A stretch of DNA of 29,266 nt from JAQGMJ01 sp036271855 (GTDB taxonomy: Bacteria > Pseudomonadota > Gammaproteobacteria > Burkholderiales > JAEUOS01), in assembly GCA_036271855.1 (NCBI GenBank), contig DATAZV010000130.1, positions 1 through 29,266 of the forward strand. Direction: 5' to 3'. This document shows positions 1 to 9,628 of the stretch, one piece after another; within the stretch, counting starts at the first letter, position 1, and every line of letters begins with the position of its first letter. A program made the position numbers and the translations under genes. A model generated the notes under the pieces. The model was given only the letters and a program-made list of their open reading frames with translations. It was not told the DNA's origin and did not search any database.

Positions 1-149
1 TAGCGGCCGCGCGCGGTCAATGCAAGCACGCGGCGGCTGGCCGCGTTCGAATTTTTCTTTCTTCACTTATGTGTGGATTAATTTCGAGCTTGGCTCCTTT
101 GATATTAGTATGCGGATGTGAATTTTTCCGTTTCGATTCGAGGAGACAT
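1..149. other. AT-rich leader upstream of the first gene
   Basis: No gene is visible here. Bases 29-45 can fold into a 6-bp GC hairpin (CGCGGC/GCCGCG), followed after a short gap by a T-run at 52-56. This could be the tail end of a terminator for a gene left of the window, but the gap makes it weak. Bases 50-140 are clearly richer in A+T than the surrounding genes, as expected for a promoter and leader. No convincing -35/-10 pair was found. An AGGAGA ribosome-binding site sits at 141-146. Confidence 0.4.
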
Positions 150-944
150 ATGAAAACAAAATCATTCGCCAGATGGCTGTCGGCCATCGGCGCTGCCTTG
201 TTGATGGTGGGTAGTGCTTGCGCCGCCGATGTGCGCGTAATGATCTCGGCCGGTTATTACCGGGTGTATGCCGAACTCGGGCCGGCATTCGAGAAGGCCA
301 CCGGCAATCACCTGATCACGGTGCGCGGCCCTTCGATGGGCGATTCGCCGGAGGCGATTCCGACCCGGCTGGCGCGCGGCGAGGTGACGGACGTGGTGAT
401 CATGGATGGCGAAGCCGCCAGTGAGCTGGGGGCCAAGGGCCTGGTGCGTCCCGAGAGCAAGATGGAGCTGGCGCTGTCGCAGATCGGCCTGGTGGTGCGC
501 GCCGGTGCGCCCAAGCCGAAGATCGATACGGTGGATGCGCTGCGCAACACGCTGCTGGCGGCGAAGTCGATTGCCTATTCGGACAGCGGCAGCGGCACGT
601 ATCTTTCGACCAAGCTGTTTGCCAAGCTGGGCGTGGCCGAGCAGATCAAGGGCAAAAGCCGCAAGGTGCGCGGCCCGCCTTCGGGCGAGCCGGTGGCGGC
701 GGTGATCGCGCGCGGCGAGGCGGAGATCGGCTTTCAGCAGTTGAGCGAGCTGATGCACGTGCCGGGGGTGGACCTGGTGGGGGCGATTCCGGCGGAGCTG
801 CAGCCCGGGTTTTCGTTCGCCGGCGTGATCGCCAAAAGCTCGCAGCAGCCGGAAGCCGCGGCGGCGCTGATCCACTTTCTCGCCTCGCCCCAGGCGGCGC
901 CGGTGGTGACCAAGGTCGGCCTGACGCCGATTCCCAAGCGCTAA
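150..944 (+). CDS. ModA-like periplasmic substrate-binding protein (orphan)
   Basis: The 264-residue product is a type 2 periplasmic binding protein resembling the molybdate-binding (ModA-like) group. Residues 1-26 form a Sec signal peptide ending in SACA-A. The mature part has the two-lobe pattern, with a GSGTYLS segment after the first lobe and a C-terminal PEAAAALIHFLASP helix of the kind common in ModA-like proteins. I chose the ATG at 150 because AGGAGA lies just before it at 141-146 and the signal peptide starts there; the frame is open further upstream to 69. No permease or ATPase gene (ModB/ModC) is next to it, so it is an orphan receptor. Binding of molybdate itself is unproven. Many ModA-like orphans in proteobacteria are annotated as generic substrate-binding proteins, and the ligand could be an organic anion. 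Confidence 0.85.
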   Translation: MKTKSFARWLSAIGAALLMVGSACAADVRVMISAGYYRVYAELGPAFEKATGNHLITVRGPSMGDSPEAIPTRLARGEVTDVVIMDGEAASELGAKGLVRPESKMELALSQIGLVVRAGAPKPKIDTVDALRNTLLAAKSIAYSDSGSGTYLSTKLFAKLGVAEQIKGKSRKVRGPPSGEPVAAVIARGEAEIGFQQLSELMHVPGVDLVGAIPAELQPGFSFAGVIAKSSQQPEAAAALIHFLASPQAAPVVTKVGLTPIPKR

Positions 945-1039
945 AGGGCCGGCGCGCATCCCTTTGCGCGGGCCGGGCGTAGATGGGCATGAGGAACCGG
1001 GCCGTCGGCCCGGACCTTCGAGTCCGTGAAGGGGTGCCC

Positions 1040-1873
1040 ATGAGAAGTTTGTATTGGTCGATGCTCGGCGCTTGCGCCGGGGCCTGCATTTGCCTGCCGA
1101 TCAGCCTGTCTGCCTGGGCGCAGCCCGCCGCCGAAGTGACGCTGACGCGTCTCGAATGCGGCACCAGCCGCGGGCCGCAAGACCCGAACACCCGCCTTTC
1201 CGATGTCTATGCGTACAAGGGGCTGAAAATCGAGCTCGTGTACAACTGCTACCTGATCCGGCACGGCGACGAATACATGATGTGGGACACCGGCCAGCCG
1301 ATGAGCGCCGGCGCGCTGGCGCCCAAGGTCAGCCTGGTGGACATGCTGGCGCAGCTCAGTCTCAAGCCCGAGCAGATCAAGTACGTCGGCATCAGCCACT
1401 ATCACGCGGACCACACCGGCCAGTTGCCCACGTTTCCGGAGGCGATGCTGCTGATCGGCAAGGGCGATTGGGATGTGCTCACCAGCCCGAAGCCGGCCGC
1501 CCTGGCCGATGCGCGCTCGTTTGCCCACTGGATCAGCGGCGGCGGCAAGGTGGAACCGGTGCCGCAGGACAAGGACGTGTTCGGCGACGGCACGGTGATC
1601 ATGCTCAACACGCCCGGCCATACGCCGGGCCATCACAGCCTGCTGGTCAAACTGCGCGAAACCGGCACGGTGCTGCTCAGCGGGGATGTAACGCATTTCC
1701 ACGAAAATTACGACAGCGACGGCGTGCCGAATTTCGATACCGGGCGCGCCGCCACGCTGGCTTCGCTGGATCGCGTGAAGAAGATCGCCGCCAATCTCAA
1801 GGCTACGGTGATCATCCAGCACGATCCGCGCGACAACGGCAAGTTGCCGGCGTTTCCGGCTTTCGCCAGATAA
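1040..1873 (+). CDS. Exported metallo-beta-lactamase-fold hydrolase, AHL-lactonase-like
   Basis: The 277-residue protein has an N-terminal hydrophobic signal sequence ending near SAWA-QP (residue 28). The metal-binding motif HYHADH is at residues 120-125. It is followed by TPGHTPGHHS (191-200), Asp216 in LSGDV and His261 in IIQHDPRD, which together give the usual set of dinuclear zinc ligands. The TPGHTPGH segment and the late HD pair are typical of the N-acyl-homoserine lactonase branch (AiiA/AttM type), so ring-opening of lactones is the likely chemistry. The substrate is inferred only. I chose the ATG at 1040 because the signal peptide begins there; an in-frame ATG at 983 would add 19 polar residues. 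The gene ends just before a probable terminator and stands alone. Confidence 0.85.
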   Translation: MRSLYWSMLGACAGACICLPISLSAWAQPAAEVTLTRLECGTSRGPQDPNTRLSDVYAYKGLKIELVYNCYLIRHGDEYMMWDTGQPMSAGALAPKVSLVDMLAQLSLKPEQIKYVGISHYHADHTGQLPTFPEAMLLIGKGDWDVLTSPKPAALADARSFAHWISGGGKVEPVPQDKDVFGDGTVIMLNTPGHTPGHHSLLVKLRETGTVLLSGDVTHFHENYDSDGVPNFDTGRAATLASLDRVKKIAANLKATVIIQHDPRDNGKLPAFPAFAR

Positions 1874-1900
1874 GCGCCGCACCGCTTGATGGACAGGCAA

Positions 1901-1928
1901 CTATTGCGCGAAGGCAATAGCGGTTTTT
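1901..1928 (+). terminator. Probable intrinsic terminator after the lactonase-like gene
   Basis: A perfect 7-bp stem (CTATTGC at 1901-1907, GCAATAG at 1914-1920) with a 6-base loop is followed three bases later by five T residues (1924-1928). It sits 28 bases after the stop of the metallo-hydrolase gene. The stem is modest in GC, so termination may be partial. Confidence 0.55.
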
Positions 1929-2030
1929 CCTGATTTGAAAAAAGGCCGGCAAGGTTGAAAATGCGCAGCCCCGCGAAACGCCGGCGCGCACCTTGCGCTC
2001 CAGGCCGCCGGGTTCTCATGGACCGCCGGC

Positions 2031-2465
2031 ATGTCCCTTCCCCCAATCGAATTGCAGCGCGGCGACTGCCCGGAAATCGAAGCCTTCCTGGCGCAGCGCA
2101 TTTACGAGTTCAACGCCCAGGCCACCGGCTATTTCGACGGCGAGTCGTACGCGGCGGTGCAAAGGGACGAGGTGGGCGCCATCATCGCCGGCATTTCCGG
2201 ATACACCTGGGGCGGGGTGTGCTTCGTTTCTTATCTTTGGGTGGCCCAGGCGTATCGCGGCCAGGGCTGGGGCGGTGCGCTGATGCTGGCGGCCGAACAG
2301 AACGCGCGGGAGAAGGGCTGCGCGCTGGCGCTGTTGTCCAGCCACAGCTTCCAGTCGCCGGGCTTCTACGCGCACATGGGCTACGAGGCGCAGGTGTCGG
2401 TGCGGGATCATCCGGTGGGGCACTCGGACATTTTTTTTGTCAAGCGCCTGGCGCGGCCCGGCTGA
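2031..2465 (+). CDS. GNAT family N-acetyltransferase
   Basis: The 144-residue protein has the GCN5-related acetyltransferase fold. The acetyl-CoA pyrophosphate-binding loop is seen as RGQGWG at residues 76-81, after the strand VSYLWVAQAY. The late motif GFYAHMGYEA (111-120) is the usual GNAT C-terminal strand and helix. These enzymes transfer an acetyl group from acetyl-CoA to an amine, but the acceptor cannot be told. An ATG at 2018 is out of frame, so 2031 is the best start, although no strong ribosome-binding site precedes it. It lies 63 bases ahead of the sulfatase gene in the same direction and may be cotranscribed. It is cytoplasmic, with no signal peptide. Confidence 0.88.
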   Translation: MSLPPIELQRGDCPEIEAFLAQRIYEFNAQATGYFDGESYAAVQRDEVGAIIAGISGYTWGGVCFVSYLWVAQAYRGQGWGGALMLAAEQNAREKGCALALLSSHSFQSPGFYAHMGYEAQVSVRDHPVGHSDIFFVKRLARPG

Positions 2466-2528
2466 GGATTTTGCAAATGCGGCCGGGATGGCCTAAGCTG
2501 GGCTTCCCTGCCTCTTTGCGCGTTCCAG

Positions 2529-3869
2529 ATGCCGCCGTCATCCGCCGCCCGACCCAACCTTGTTTACATCGTGGCCGACGATCTGGGCTATGCCGACCTC
2601 GGCTGTTACGGCGGGCGTCCGGGGCCGTTCGGCCCGGTGTCGCCGAACATCGATGCGCTGGCGGCCGGCGGGCTGCGCTTCACCGAAGGTTATTCGAACG
2701 CGCCGGTGTGTTCGCCGACGCGTTTCGCGCTGATGACCATGCGCTACCAGTACCGCCTGCGTGGCGGCATGGAAGAGCCGATCAACAGCGGCAGCAAGGG
2801 CAGCACCACGCTGGGCCTGCCGACGAATATTCCGACCCTGCCTTCGCTATTGCGCGATGCGGGCTATGCGACGGCGCTGATCGGCAAGTGGCACCTGGGC
2901 TACCCGCCCACCTTCGGGCCGTTGCGCTCGGGCTATGACGAGTTCTTCGGCATCATGGCCGGGGGCGTGGACTATTTCACCCATTGCTCGGGCAAGGGCG
3001 ACCACGACCTGTACATCGGCGAGGAACCGCACCGCGAGGTGGGCTACCTGACGGATGTGCTGTCGCAACGCGCCGTCGACCATGTGCGCGGGCGCGCGGC
3101 GGCGGCGCAGGGCGGGCAGCCGTTTTTCCTCAGCCTGCATTACACGGCGCCGCATTGGCCGTGGGAGGCGCGCGAGGATGAACAGGTGGCGGCGCAGACG
3201 GCGAACAACCTGTTTCACCTCGACGGCGGCAACGTGGATACCTATCGCCGCATGATCCATCACATGGATGAAGGGATCGGGCAATTGATGCAGGCGCTGC
3301 GCGAGCAGGGGCTGCTGGAGAACACGCTGGTGGTGTTCACCAGCGACAACGGCGGTGAGCGCTTTTCCGACAACTGGCCGCTGGTGGGCGGCAAGATGGA
3401 CCTGACCGAGGGCGGTATCCGCGTGCCGTGGATCGCGCACTGGCCGGCGGCAATCCCCGCCGGCACGCAAAGCGCGCAGCATTGCATGACCATGGACTGG
3501 TCGGCGACCATGCTGGAGCTGGGCGGGGGCCGCGCGCACCCCGATTTTCCGCTGGACGGCGTCTCGCTGGCGGCTGTGTTGCGCGAGCCGGCGCGCGAGT
3601 TCGAGCGGCCGCTGTATTGGCGCATGAACCACCGGCAGCAGCGCGCGCTGCGCCAGGGCAAGTGGAAATATCTCAAGGTGGACGAGCACGAGTACCTGTT
3701 CGACATCCGCGCCGACGCGCGCGAGCGCGCCAACCTGATGCAGCGGCATCCGCAGCGCCTGGCGGCGATGCGCGAGGCCTGGCTGGCGTGGGAGGCGGGT
3801 GTGCCGGCGATTCCGGATGATGCCAAGGTGAGCCTGGGGTATTCGACCAAGGACATGCCGCAAAGATAG
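2529..3869 (+). CDS. Cys-type sulfatase (arylsulfatase family)
   Basis: The 446-residue protein belongs to the alkaline-phosphatase-like sulfatase family. The signature CSPTR is at residues 61-65. Cys61 is the residue that is converted to formylglycine in active sulfatases. Metal-binding Asp-Asp lies at 17-18 (VADDLGYAD), GKWHLGY follows near 120, and TSDNGGE near 272 supplies the later Asp-Asn metal ligands. It hydrolyses a sulfate ester, but the substrate is unknown. No signal peptide is visible: the protein starts directly with the first strand (PNLVYIVADD). The product therefore appears cytoplasmic, unlike many exported relatives. No maturase (formylglycine-generating enzyme or radical-SAM type) is in the window. 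A Bug receptor follows after 53 bases and may bring in a related compound. Confidence 0.92.
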   Translation: MPPSSAARPNLVYIVADDLGYADLGCYGGRPGPFGPVSPNIDALAAGGLRFTEGYSNAPVCSPTRFALMTMRYQYRLRGGMEEPINSGSKGSTTLGLPTNIPTLPSLLRDAGYATALIGKWHLGYPPTFGPLRSGYDEFFGIMAGGVDYFTHCSGKGDHDLYIGEEPHREVGYLTDVLSQRAVDHVRGRAAAAQGGQPFFLSLHYTAPHWPWEAREDEQVAAQTANNLFHLDGGNVDTYRRMIHHMDEGIGQLMQALREQGLLENTLVVFTSDNGGERFSDNWPLVGGKMDLTEGGIRVPWIAHWPAAIPAGTQSAQHCMTMDWSATMLELGGGRAHPDFPLDGVSLAAVLREPAREFERPLYWRMNHRQQRALRQGKWKYLKVDEHEYLFDIRADARERANLMQRHPQRLAAMREAWLAWEAGVPAIPDDAKVSLGYSTKDMPQR

Positions 3870-3879
3870 ACGAGCCCGC

Positions 3880-3901
3880 CGCCTGGATTGTTCACCAGGC
3901 G
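3880..3901. other. Hairpin between sulfatase and Bug receptor genes
   Basis: A perfect 7-bp inverted repeat (CGCCTGG at 3880-3886, CCAGGCG at 3895-3901) with an 8-base loop lies between the sulfatase stop and the ribosome-binding site of the next gene. No T-run follows, so it is not a standard terminator. It could be an mRNA-stabilising or attenuating structure inside one transcript. Confidence 0.4.
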
Positions 3902-3922
3902 CAATACGAGGAGAGACTTAGC

Positions 3923-4915
3923 ATGCGCATCAACACCCGGATTCATGCCATCACGGGGGCTTTACTGGCCCTTGGACTGGGGGTGGCCAGTGTTTTGTCC
4001 GCCCACGCGCAGGGCTGGCCCGAAAAGCCGATCCGCCTGATCGCGCCTTCGACGCCCGGCGGGCCACCGGACTTGTATGGGCGGGCGTTGGCCGACCAGC
4101 TGGGCGCGGCGCTGGGCCAGCCGCTGGTGGTGGAGAGCATGCCCGCGGTGGGCGGCATGGTGGCCGCGCAGACCGTGATGCGCGCCCCCGCCGATGGCTA
4201 CACCCTGCTGATCACCACCGCGGGCGCCAATGCCATCGCGCCCAATGCCAATCCGAAAGCCGGCTACAAGGCGGGCGATTTCACCCACATCTGCCAGGGC
4301 GTGGAGGCGGCGCTGGTGCTGGCGGCCAACCCCTCGATCGGGGCGAAGAATTTCGCGGAGCTTTCGCGCTGGATCAAATCGCAGAAGACACCGCCCACTT
4401 ATTCTTCCTACGCGCCGGGTTCGCCCGCGCACTTTCTGGGTTATCAATTGAGCGAGGCCCTGAAGACGGAGATGGTCCACGTGCCCTACAAAAGCTCGCC
4501 GAACCAGGTCACCGACATGATAGGCGGCGTGGCGCCGCTGGGCTTTGTGCAGATCGCCACGGCGGCGCCGCACATCAAGGCGGGCAAGCTGGTGGGCTAT
4601 GCCACCACCACCGAGCGGCGTGCGGCGCAACTGCCCGAGATCCCGACGGTTGCCGAAGTGGGCTTGCCGGAACTGACCACTTCGGTGTGGTTCGGCCTGG
4701 CGGGGCCGAAGAACCTGCCAAAGCCGATAGTCGAACGCCTGATCCAGGCGCACCAGAAAATGACGCAGTCGGCGGATTTCAAAAACCGCATGGCGGGCGC
4801 CGGCCTGACCGTCTCGCCCGATATATGCGGCGACAAGATGCAGCAAAAGGTGGTGCGCGACTCCGAGCGCTGGGCGCGGGTGGTCAAGGCGACGGGATTT
4901 ACGGCGGGTGACTAG
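3923..4915 (+). CDS. Bug-type (TTT) periplasmic solute receptor
   Basis: The 330-residue protein is a tripartite tricarboxylate transporter receptor of the Bug family. It has a signal peptide ending at AHA-QG (about residue 30). The family opening WPEKPIRLIAP is followed by a GGPPDLYGR ligand loop and the later HVPYKSSPNQ segment. Bug proteins bind small organic acids or amides in the periplasm with two alpha/beta lobes. No TctA/TctB membrane genes are nearby, as is usual for this expanded family. GAGGAGAGA at about 3909-3917 serves as ribosome-binding site for the ATG at 3923. The sulfatase lies immediately upstream, so a sulfonated or sulfated ligand is a possibility but only an inference. 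The first ligand loop (STPGGPPD) departs from the usual PPGGxxD form seen in the other two receptors here. Confidence 0.92.
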   Translation: MRINTRIHAITGALLALGLGVASVLSAHAQGWPEKPIRLIAPSTPGGPPDLYGRALADQLGAALGQPLVVESMPAVGGMVAAQTVMRAPADGYTLLITTAGANAIAPNANPKAGYKAGDFTHICQGVEAALVLAANPSIGAKNFAELSRWIKSQKTPPTYSSYAPGSPAHFLGYQLSEALKTEMVHVPYKSSPNQVTDMIGGVAPLGFVQIATAAPHIKAGKLVGYATTTERRAAQLPEIPTVAEVGLPELTTSVWFGLAGPKNLPKPIVERLIQAHQKMTQSADFKNRMAGAGLTVSPDICGDKMQQKVVRDSERWARVVKATGFTAGD

Positions 4916-4984
4916 TCTTTCCGCCGCGCCGAATCCTTTCAGCGTGCAGGGACGTACAGACTTTGTCCCGGCCTTGACCTTGCA

Positions 4985-5788
4985 ATGAAAAAATTCCGTT
5001 ATCTGGCGCTCGCCATCGCCCTCGCGGGCATGGCACCCCCTGCCTTCGCCGAGCGGATTGTCGCGGCCGCCTTTGCCGAGCCGGTGCAGCGCTACGGCCA
5101 TTTCGCGCTGGGCCGGCCGCATGAATATGCGCGGCTGACGGCGAGCACCGATAACGGCCGGCGCCTGGCGCTGGCGTTGCCGGCTGACGAGGTGTTCGAG
5201 GATTTGACGCCGCGCATCGTCAAGCTGGCGGCCGACGAGCCGCCGTCGATTCTCGCCATCGTCAGCCAGCGCGAGCGCGGCACGCGGCTGGTGTTGCTGC
5301 ACCTGAACGGCGCCCGCCTGGAAATTGCCGCGCAATCGGCGCCGACCGGGCAGCCCAGACGCTGGCTCAACCCGGTCGGTGTGGCGGACCTCGATGGCGA
5401 CGGGCGCGCGGAGATCGCGGCGGTGATTACGCCACATGTCGGCGGCCCGCTGAAGGTATACCGGCGCCAGGGCGCGGAACTGGTCGAGGTGGCCGCGCTG
5501 GAAGGCGGATTTTCCAACCACGTATTCGGCACGACGGAGCTGGGCTTGTCGATGCCGTTTGCCATCGGCGGCAAGACGCGCTTGCTGGTGCCCGATGTGA
5601 CGCGCACGCAACTGCGGGTGGTCGGCCTGGAAAACGGCCGCCTGGTGGAAATCGGCCGCTGCGCCCTGTCTTCGCCGATCACCGGCGCGATACGCATGAT
5701 TTCGGCCGGGCAGGTTTCGCTCGGCCTGGCCACCGGGCGCAAGCCGCTGGCGCCGGCGGCTTGCCCGGCGCCTTCAGCCGGGCGCTGA
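4985..5788 (+). CDS. Exported protein with FG-GAP/EF-hand-like calcium loop
   Basis: The 267-residue protein starts with a clear signal peptide (residues 1-22, ending AFA-E). A single DLDGDGRAEIAA stretch at residues 135-146 matches the calcium-binding loop of FG-GAP/VCBS repeats, which form beta-propeller blades. Flanking segments are strand-rich but no other copy of the motif is obvious, so it may be a degenerate propeller. The function is unknown; it probably acts in the periplasm or at the cell surface. It lies 69 bases after the Bug receptor gene and its 3' end faces the end of uvrA only 14 bases away. A 16-bp palindrome spans 5797-5812 at this junction, with the uvrA stop at its centre. 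Confidence 0.8.
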   Translation: MKKFRYLALAIALAGMAPPAFAERIVAAAFAEPVQRYGHFALGRPHEYARLTASTDNGRRLALALPADEVFEDLTPRIVKLAADEPPSILAIVSQRERGTRLVLLHLNGARLEIAAQSAPTGQPRRWLNPVGVADLDGDGRAEIAAVITPHVGGPLKVYRRQGAELVEVAALEGGFSNHVFGTTELGLSMPFAIGGKTRLLVPDVTRTQLRVVGLENGRLVEIGRCALSSPITGAIRMISAGQVSLGLATGRKPLAPAACPAPSAGR

Positions 5789-5802
5789 CGGCATCGGGCG
5801 GC

Positions 5803-8640
<2,838 letters not shown>

Positions 8641-8852
8641 GTGTTCTGAGTGAGGTGCGTGACTGCATTCGCGCCAAAAGCGCAAAAGCGAACCTGCTAC
8701 TATAACGGATTCCGGTTTCGCTCCTGTTTAATCCCTGTCCCGGCTGGGCAAAGCCAGTGCTTGCGGGTGCTGATGCAAAAAGCCTGCCGCCCGCGGCGCC
8801 AAAACGGAAGGAAAAACAAGGGGAAATCCCGGTGTAGATGGGTGCGGAAAAC

Positions 8853-8882
8853 TTGTTTACAATGGCGGGATTGCGCTAAAAC
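8853..8882 (+). promoter_or_regulatory. Possible sigma-70 promoter for ssb
   Basis: TTGTTT at 8853-8858 and TAAAAC at 8877-8882 are separated by 18 bases and abut the LexA box. A repressor bound at 8883-8898 would cover the start point. The match is imperfect and other start sites may exist. Confidence 0.35.
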
Positions 8883-8898
8883 CTGTTTGGATTTACAG
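8883..8898. promoter_or_regulatory. LexA (SOS) box
   Basis: The 16-base sequence CTGTTTGGATTTACAG matches the proteobacterial LexA operator CTGT-N8-ACAG exactly. It lies between divergent uvrA and ssb, where SOS boxes are known in other proteobacteria. It is 243 bases from the uvrA start and 134 bases from the ssb start. Confidence 0.9.
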
Positions 8899-8941
8899 TA
8901 GTTTACGTGGTTCAACGCAGGGCGGCAAAAGATTTACGGTG

Positions 8942-8977
8942 CGGCGATGATGTTCCAGTGGTTCATCGCCGTTTTTT
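8942..8977 (+). terminator. Intrinsic terminator-like hairpin inside the ssb leader
   Basis: A perfect 9-bp stem (CGGCGATGA at 8942-8950, TCATCGCCG at 8963-8971) with a 12-base loop is followed directly by six T residues (8972-8977). It is oriented on the plus strand, downstream of the LexA box and 55 bases before the ssb ATG. No plus-strand gene ends here. It may be an attenuator of ssb or the end of a short SOS-linked RNA of roughly 80 bases. Confidence 0.65.
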
Positions 8978-9032
8978 CGATGCGCCTAGCCACGTCAGTG
9001 GGGGCGGCGCACTTTGGCAGGAGTCTCAAATC

Positions 9033-9551
9033 ATGGCATCAGTCAATAAAGTCATCATCGTCGGCAACCTGGGCAAGGACCCGGAAACCCGCTACGCCCC
9101 CTCGGGCGATGCGATCACCAACATCACGGTCGCGACTTCCGACACCTGGAAGGACAAGGCCACCGGCGAGAAAAAGGAAGCCACCGAGTGGCACCGCGTG
9201 GTGTTTTTCGGCCGCCTGGCGGAAATCGCCGGTGAATACCTGAAAAAGGGCCGCTCGGTCTACGTCGAAGGGCGCCTGCGCACCCGCAAGTGGCAGGACA
9301 AGGACGGTCAGGACCGCTACACCACCGAAGTCGTCGCCGACCAGATGCAAATGCTCGGCAGCCGCGAAGGCATGGGTGGGGGCGGCATGGATGAAGGTGG
9401 CGGCGGTGGCGGCGGCATGCGCTCCGGCGGTGGCGAGCGCAGCAGTGGCGGCGGTGGCGGTGGTGGCAGTGGTGGCGGCAATGCGGCGCGCGCCCCGGCG
9501 AAAAAGCCGGCCGGCGGCTTCGACGACATGGATGACGATATTCCGTTTTAA
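9033..9551 (+). CDS. ssb: Single-stranded DNA-binding protein
   Basis: The 172-residue protein coats single-stranded DNA during replication, recombination and repair. Residues 1-110 form the OB-fold (MASVNKVIIVGNLGKDPETR start, then TEWHRVVFFGRLAEIAGEYLKKG). Residues about 113-158 are a glycine-rich flexible linker. The last residues, FDDMDDDIPF, are the acidic tip that recruits partner proteins. The start at 9033 is preceded by AGGAG at 9019-9023 and matches the family N-terminus; the frame is open upstream to 8907 but that part looks non-coding. It diverges from uvrA with a LexA box between them, and ends in a strong terminator. Confidence 0.97.
   Translation: MASVNKVIIVGNLGKDPETRYAPSGDAITNITVATSDTWKDKATGEKKEATEWHRVVFFGRLAEIAGEYLKKGRSVYVEGRLRTRKWQDKDGQDRYTTEVVADQMQMLGSREGMGGGGMDEGGGGGGGMRSGGGERSSGGGGGGGSGGGNAARAPAKKPAGGFDDMDDDIPF
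9376..9482 (+). repeat. GGC/GGT-rich low-complexity tract in ssb
   Basis: Short runs of GGC and GGT codons encode the glycine-rich linker of SSB. The tract is interrupted by ATG, GAA, CGC and AGC codons. Such triplet runs can gain or lose whole codons by slippage without breaking the frame. Confidence 0.7.
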
Positions 9552-9572
9552 GCGCTGCCTGCAGCTAAAGCA

Positions 9573-9609
9573 AAAAAACCCGGACGGGTCTTTCCTGTCC
9601 GGGTTTTTT
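9573..9609. terminator. Strong bidirectional intrinsic terminator
   Basis: A perfect 13-bp inverted repeat (AAAAAACCCGGAC at 9573-9585, GTCCGGGTTTTTT at 9597-9609) with an 11-base loop gives T-runs on both strands. It ends ssb from the left and the minus-strand SDR operon from the right. Confidence 0.93.
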
Positions 9610-9628
9610 GTTGTTTGGCCCTGGCGGC

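Larger units (their letters stand above)
8641..9032. other. Divergent uvrA/ssb control region
   Basis: This 392-base stretch holds no convincing gene. It contains a LexA box at 8883-8898, a possible ssb promoter just ahead of it, and a terminator-like hairpin at 8942-8977, all listed separately. The ssb ribosome-binding site AGGAG is at 9019-9023. For uvrA no clear -35/-10 pair was found. From memory, several related Burkholderiales carry an MFS transporter gene between uvrA and ssb; none is present here and no remnant was recognised. Confidence 0.7.

Noticed and set aside
29..56. Terminator at the left edge
   Set aside because: The hairpin is short and the T-run begins several bases after it; no upstream gene is visible to support it.
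3962..5611. Minus-strand open frame opposite the Bug receptor and FG-GAP genes
   Set aside because: It is a shadow frame; both plus-strand genes have clear signal peptides and family motifs.
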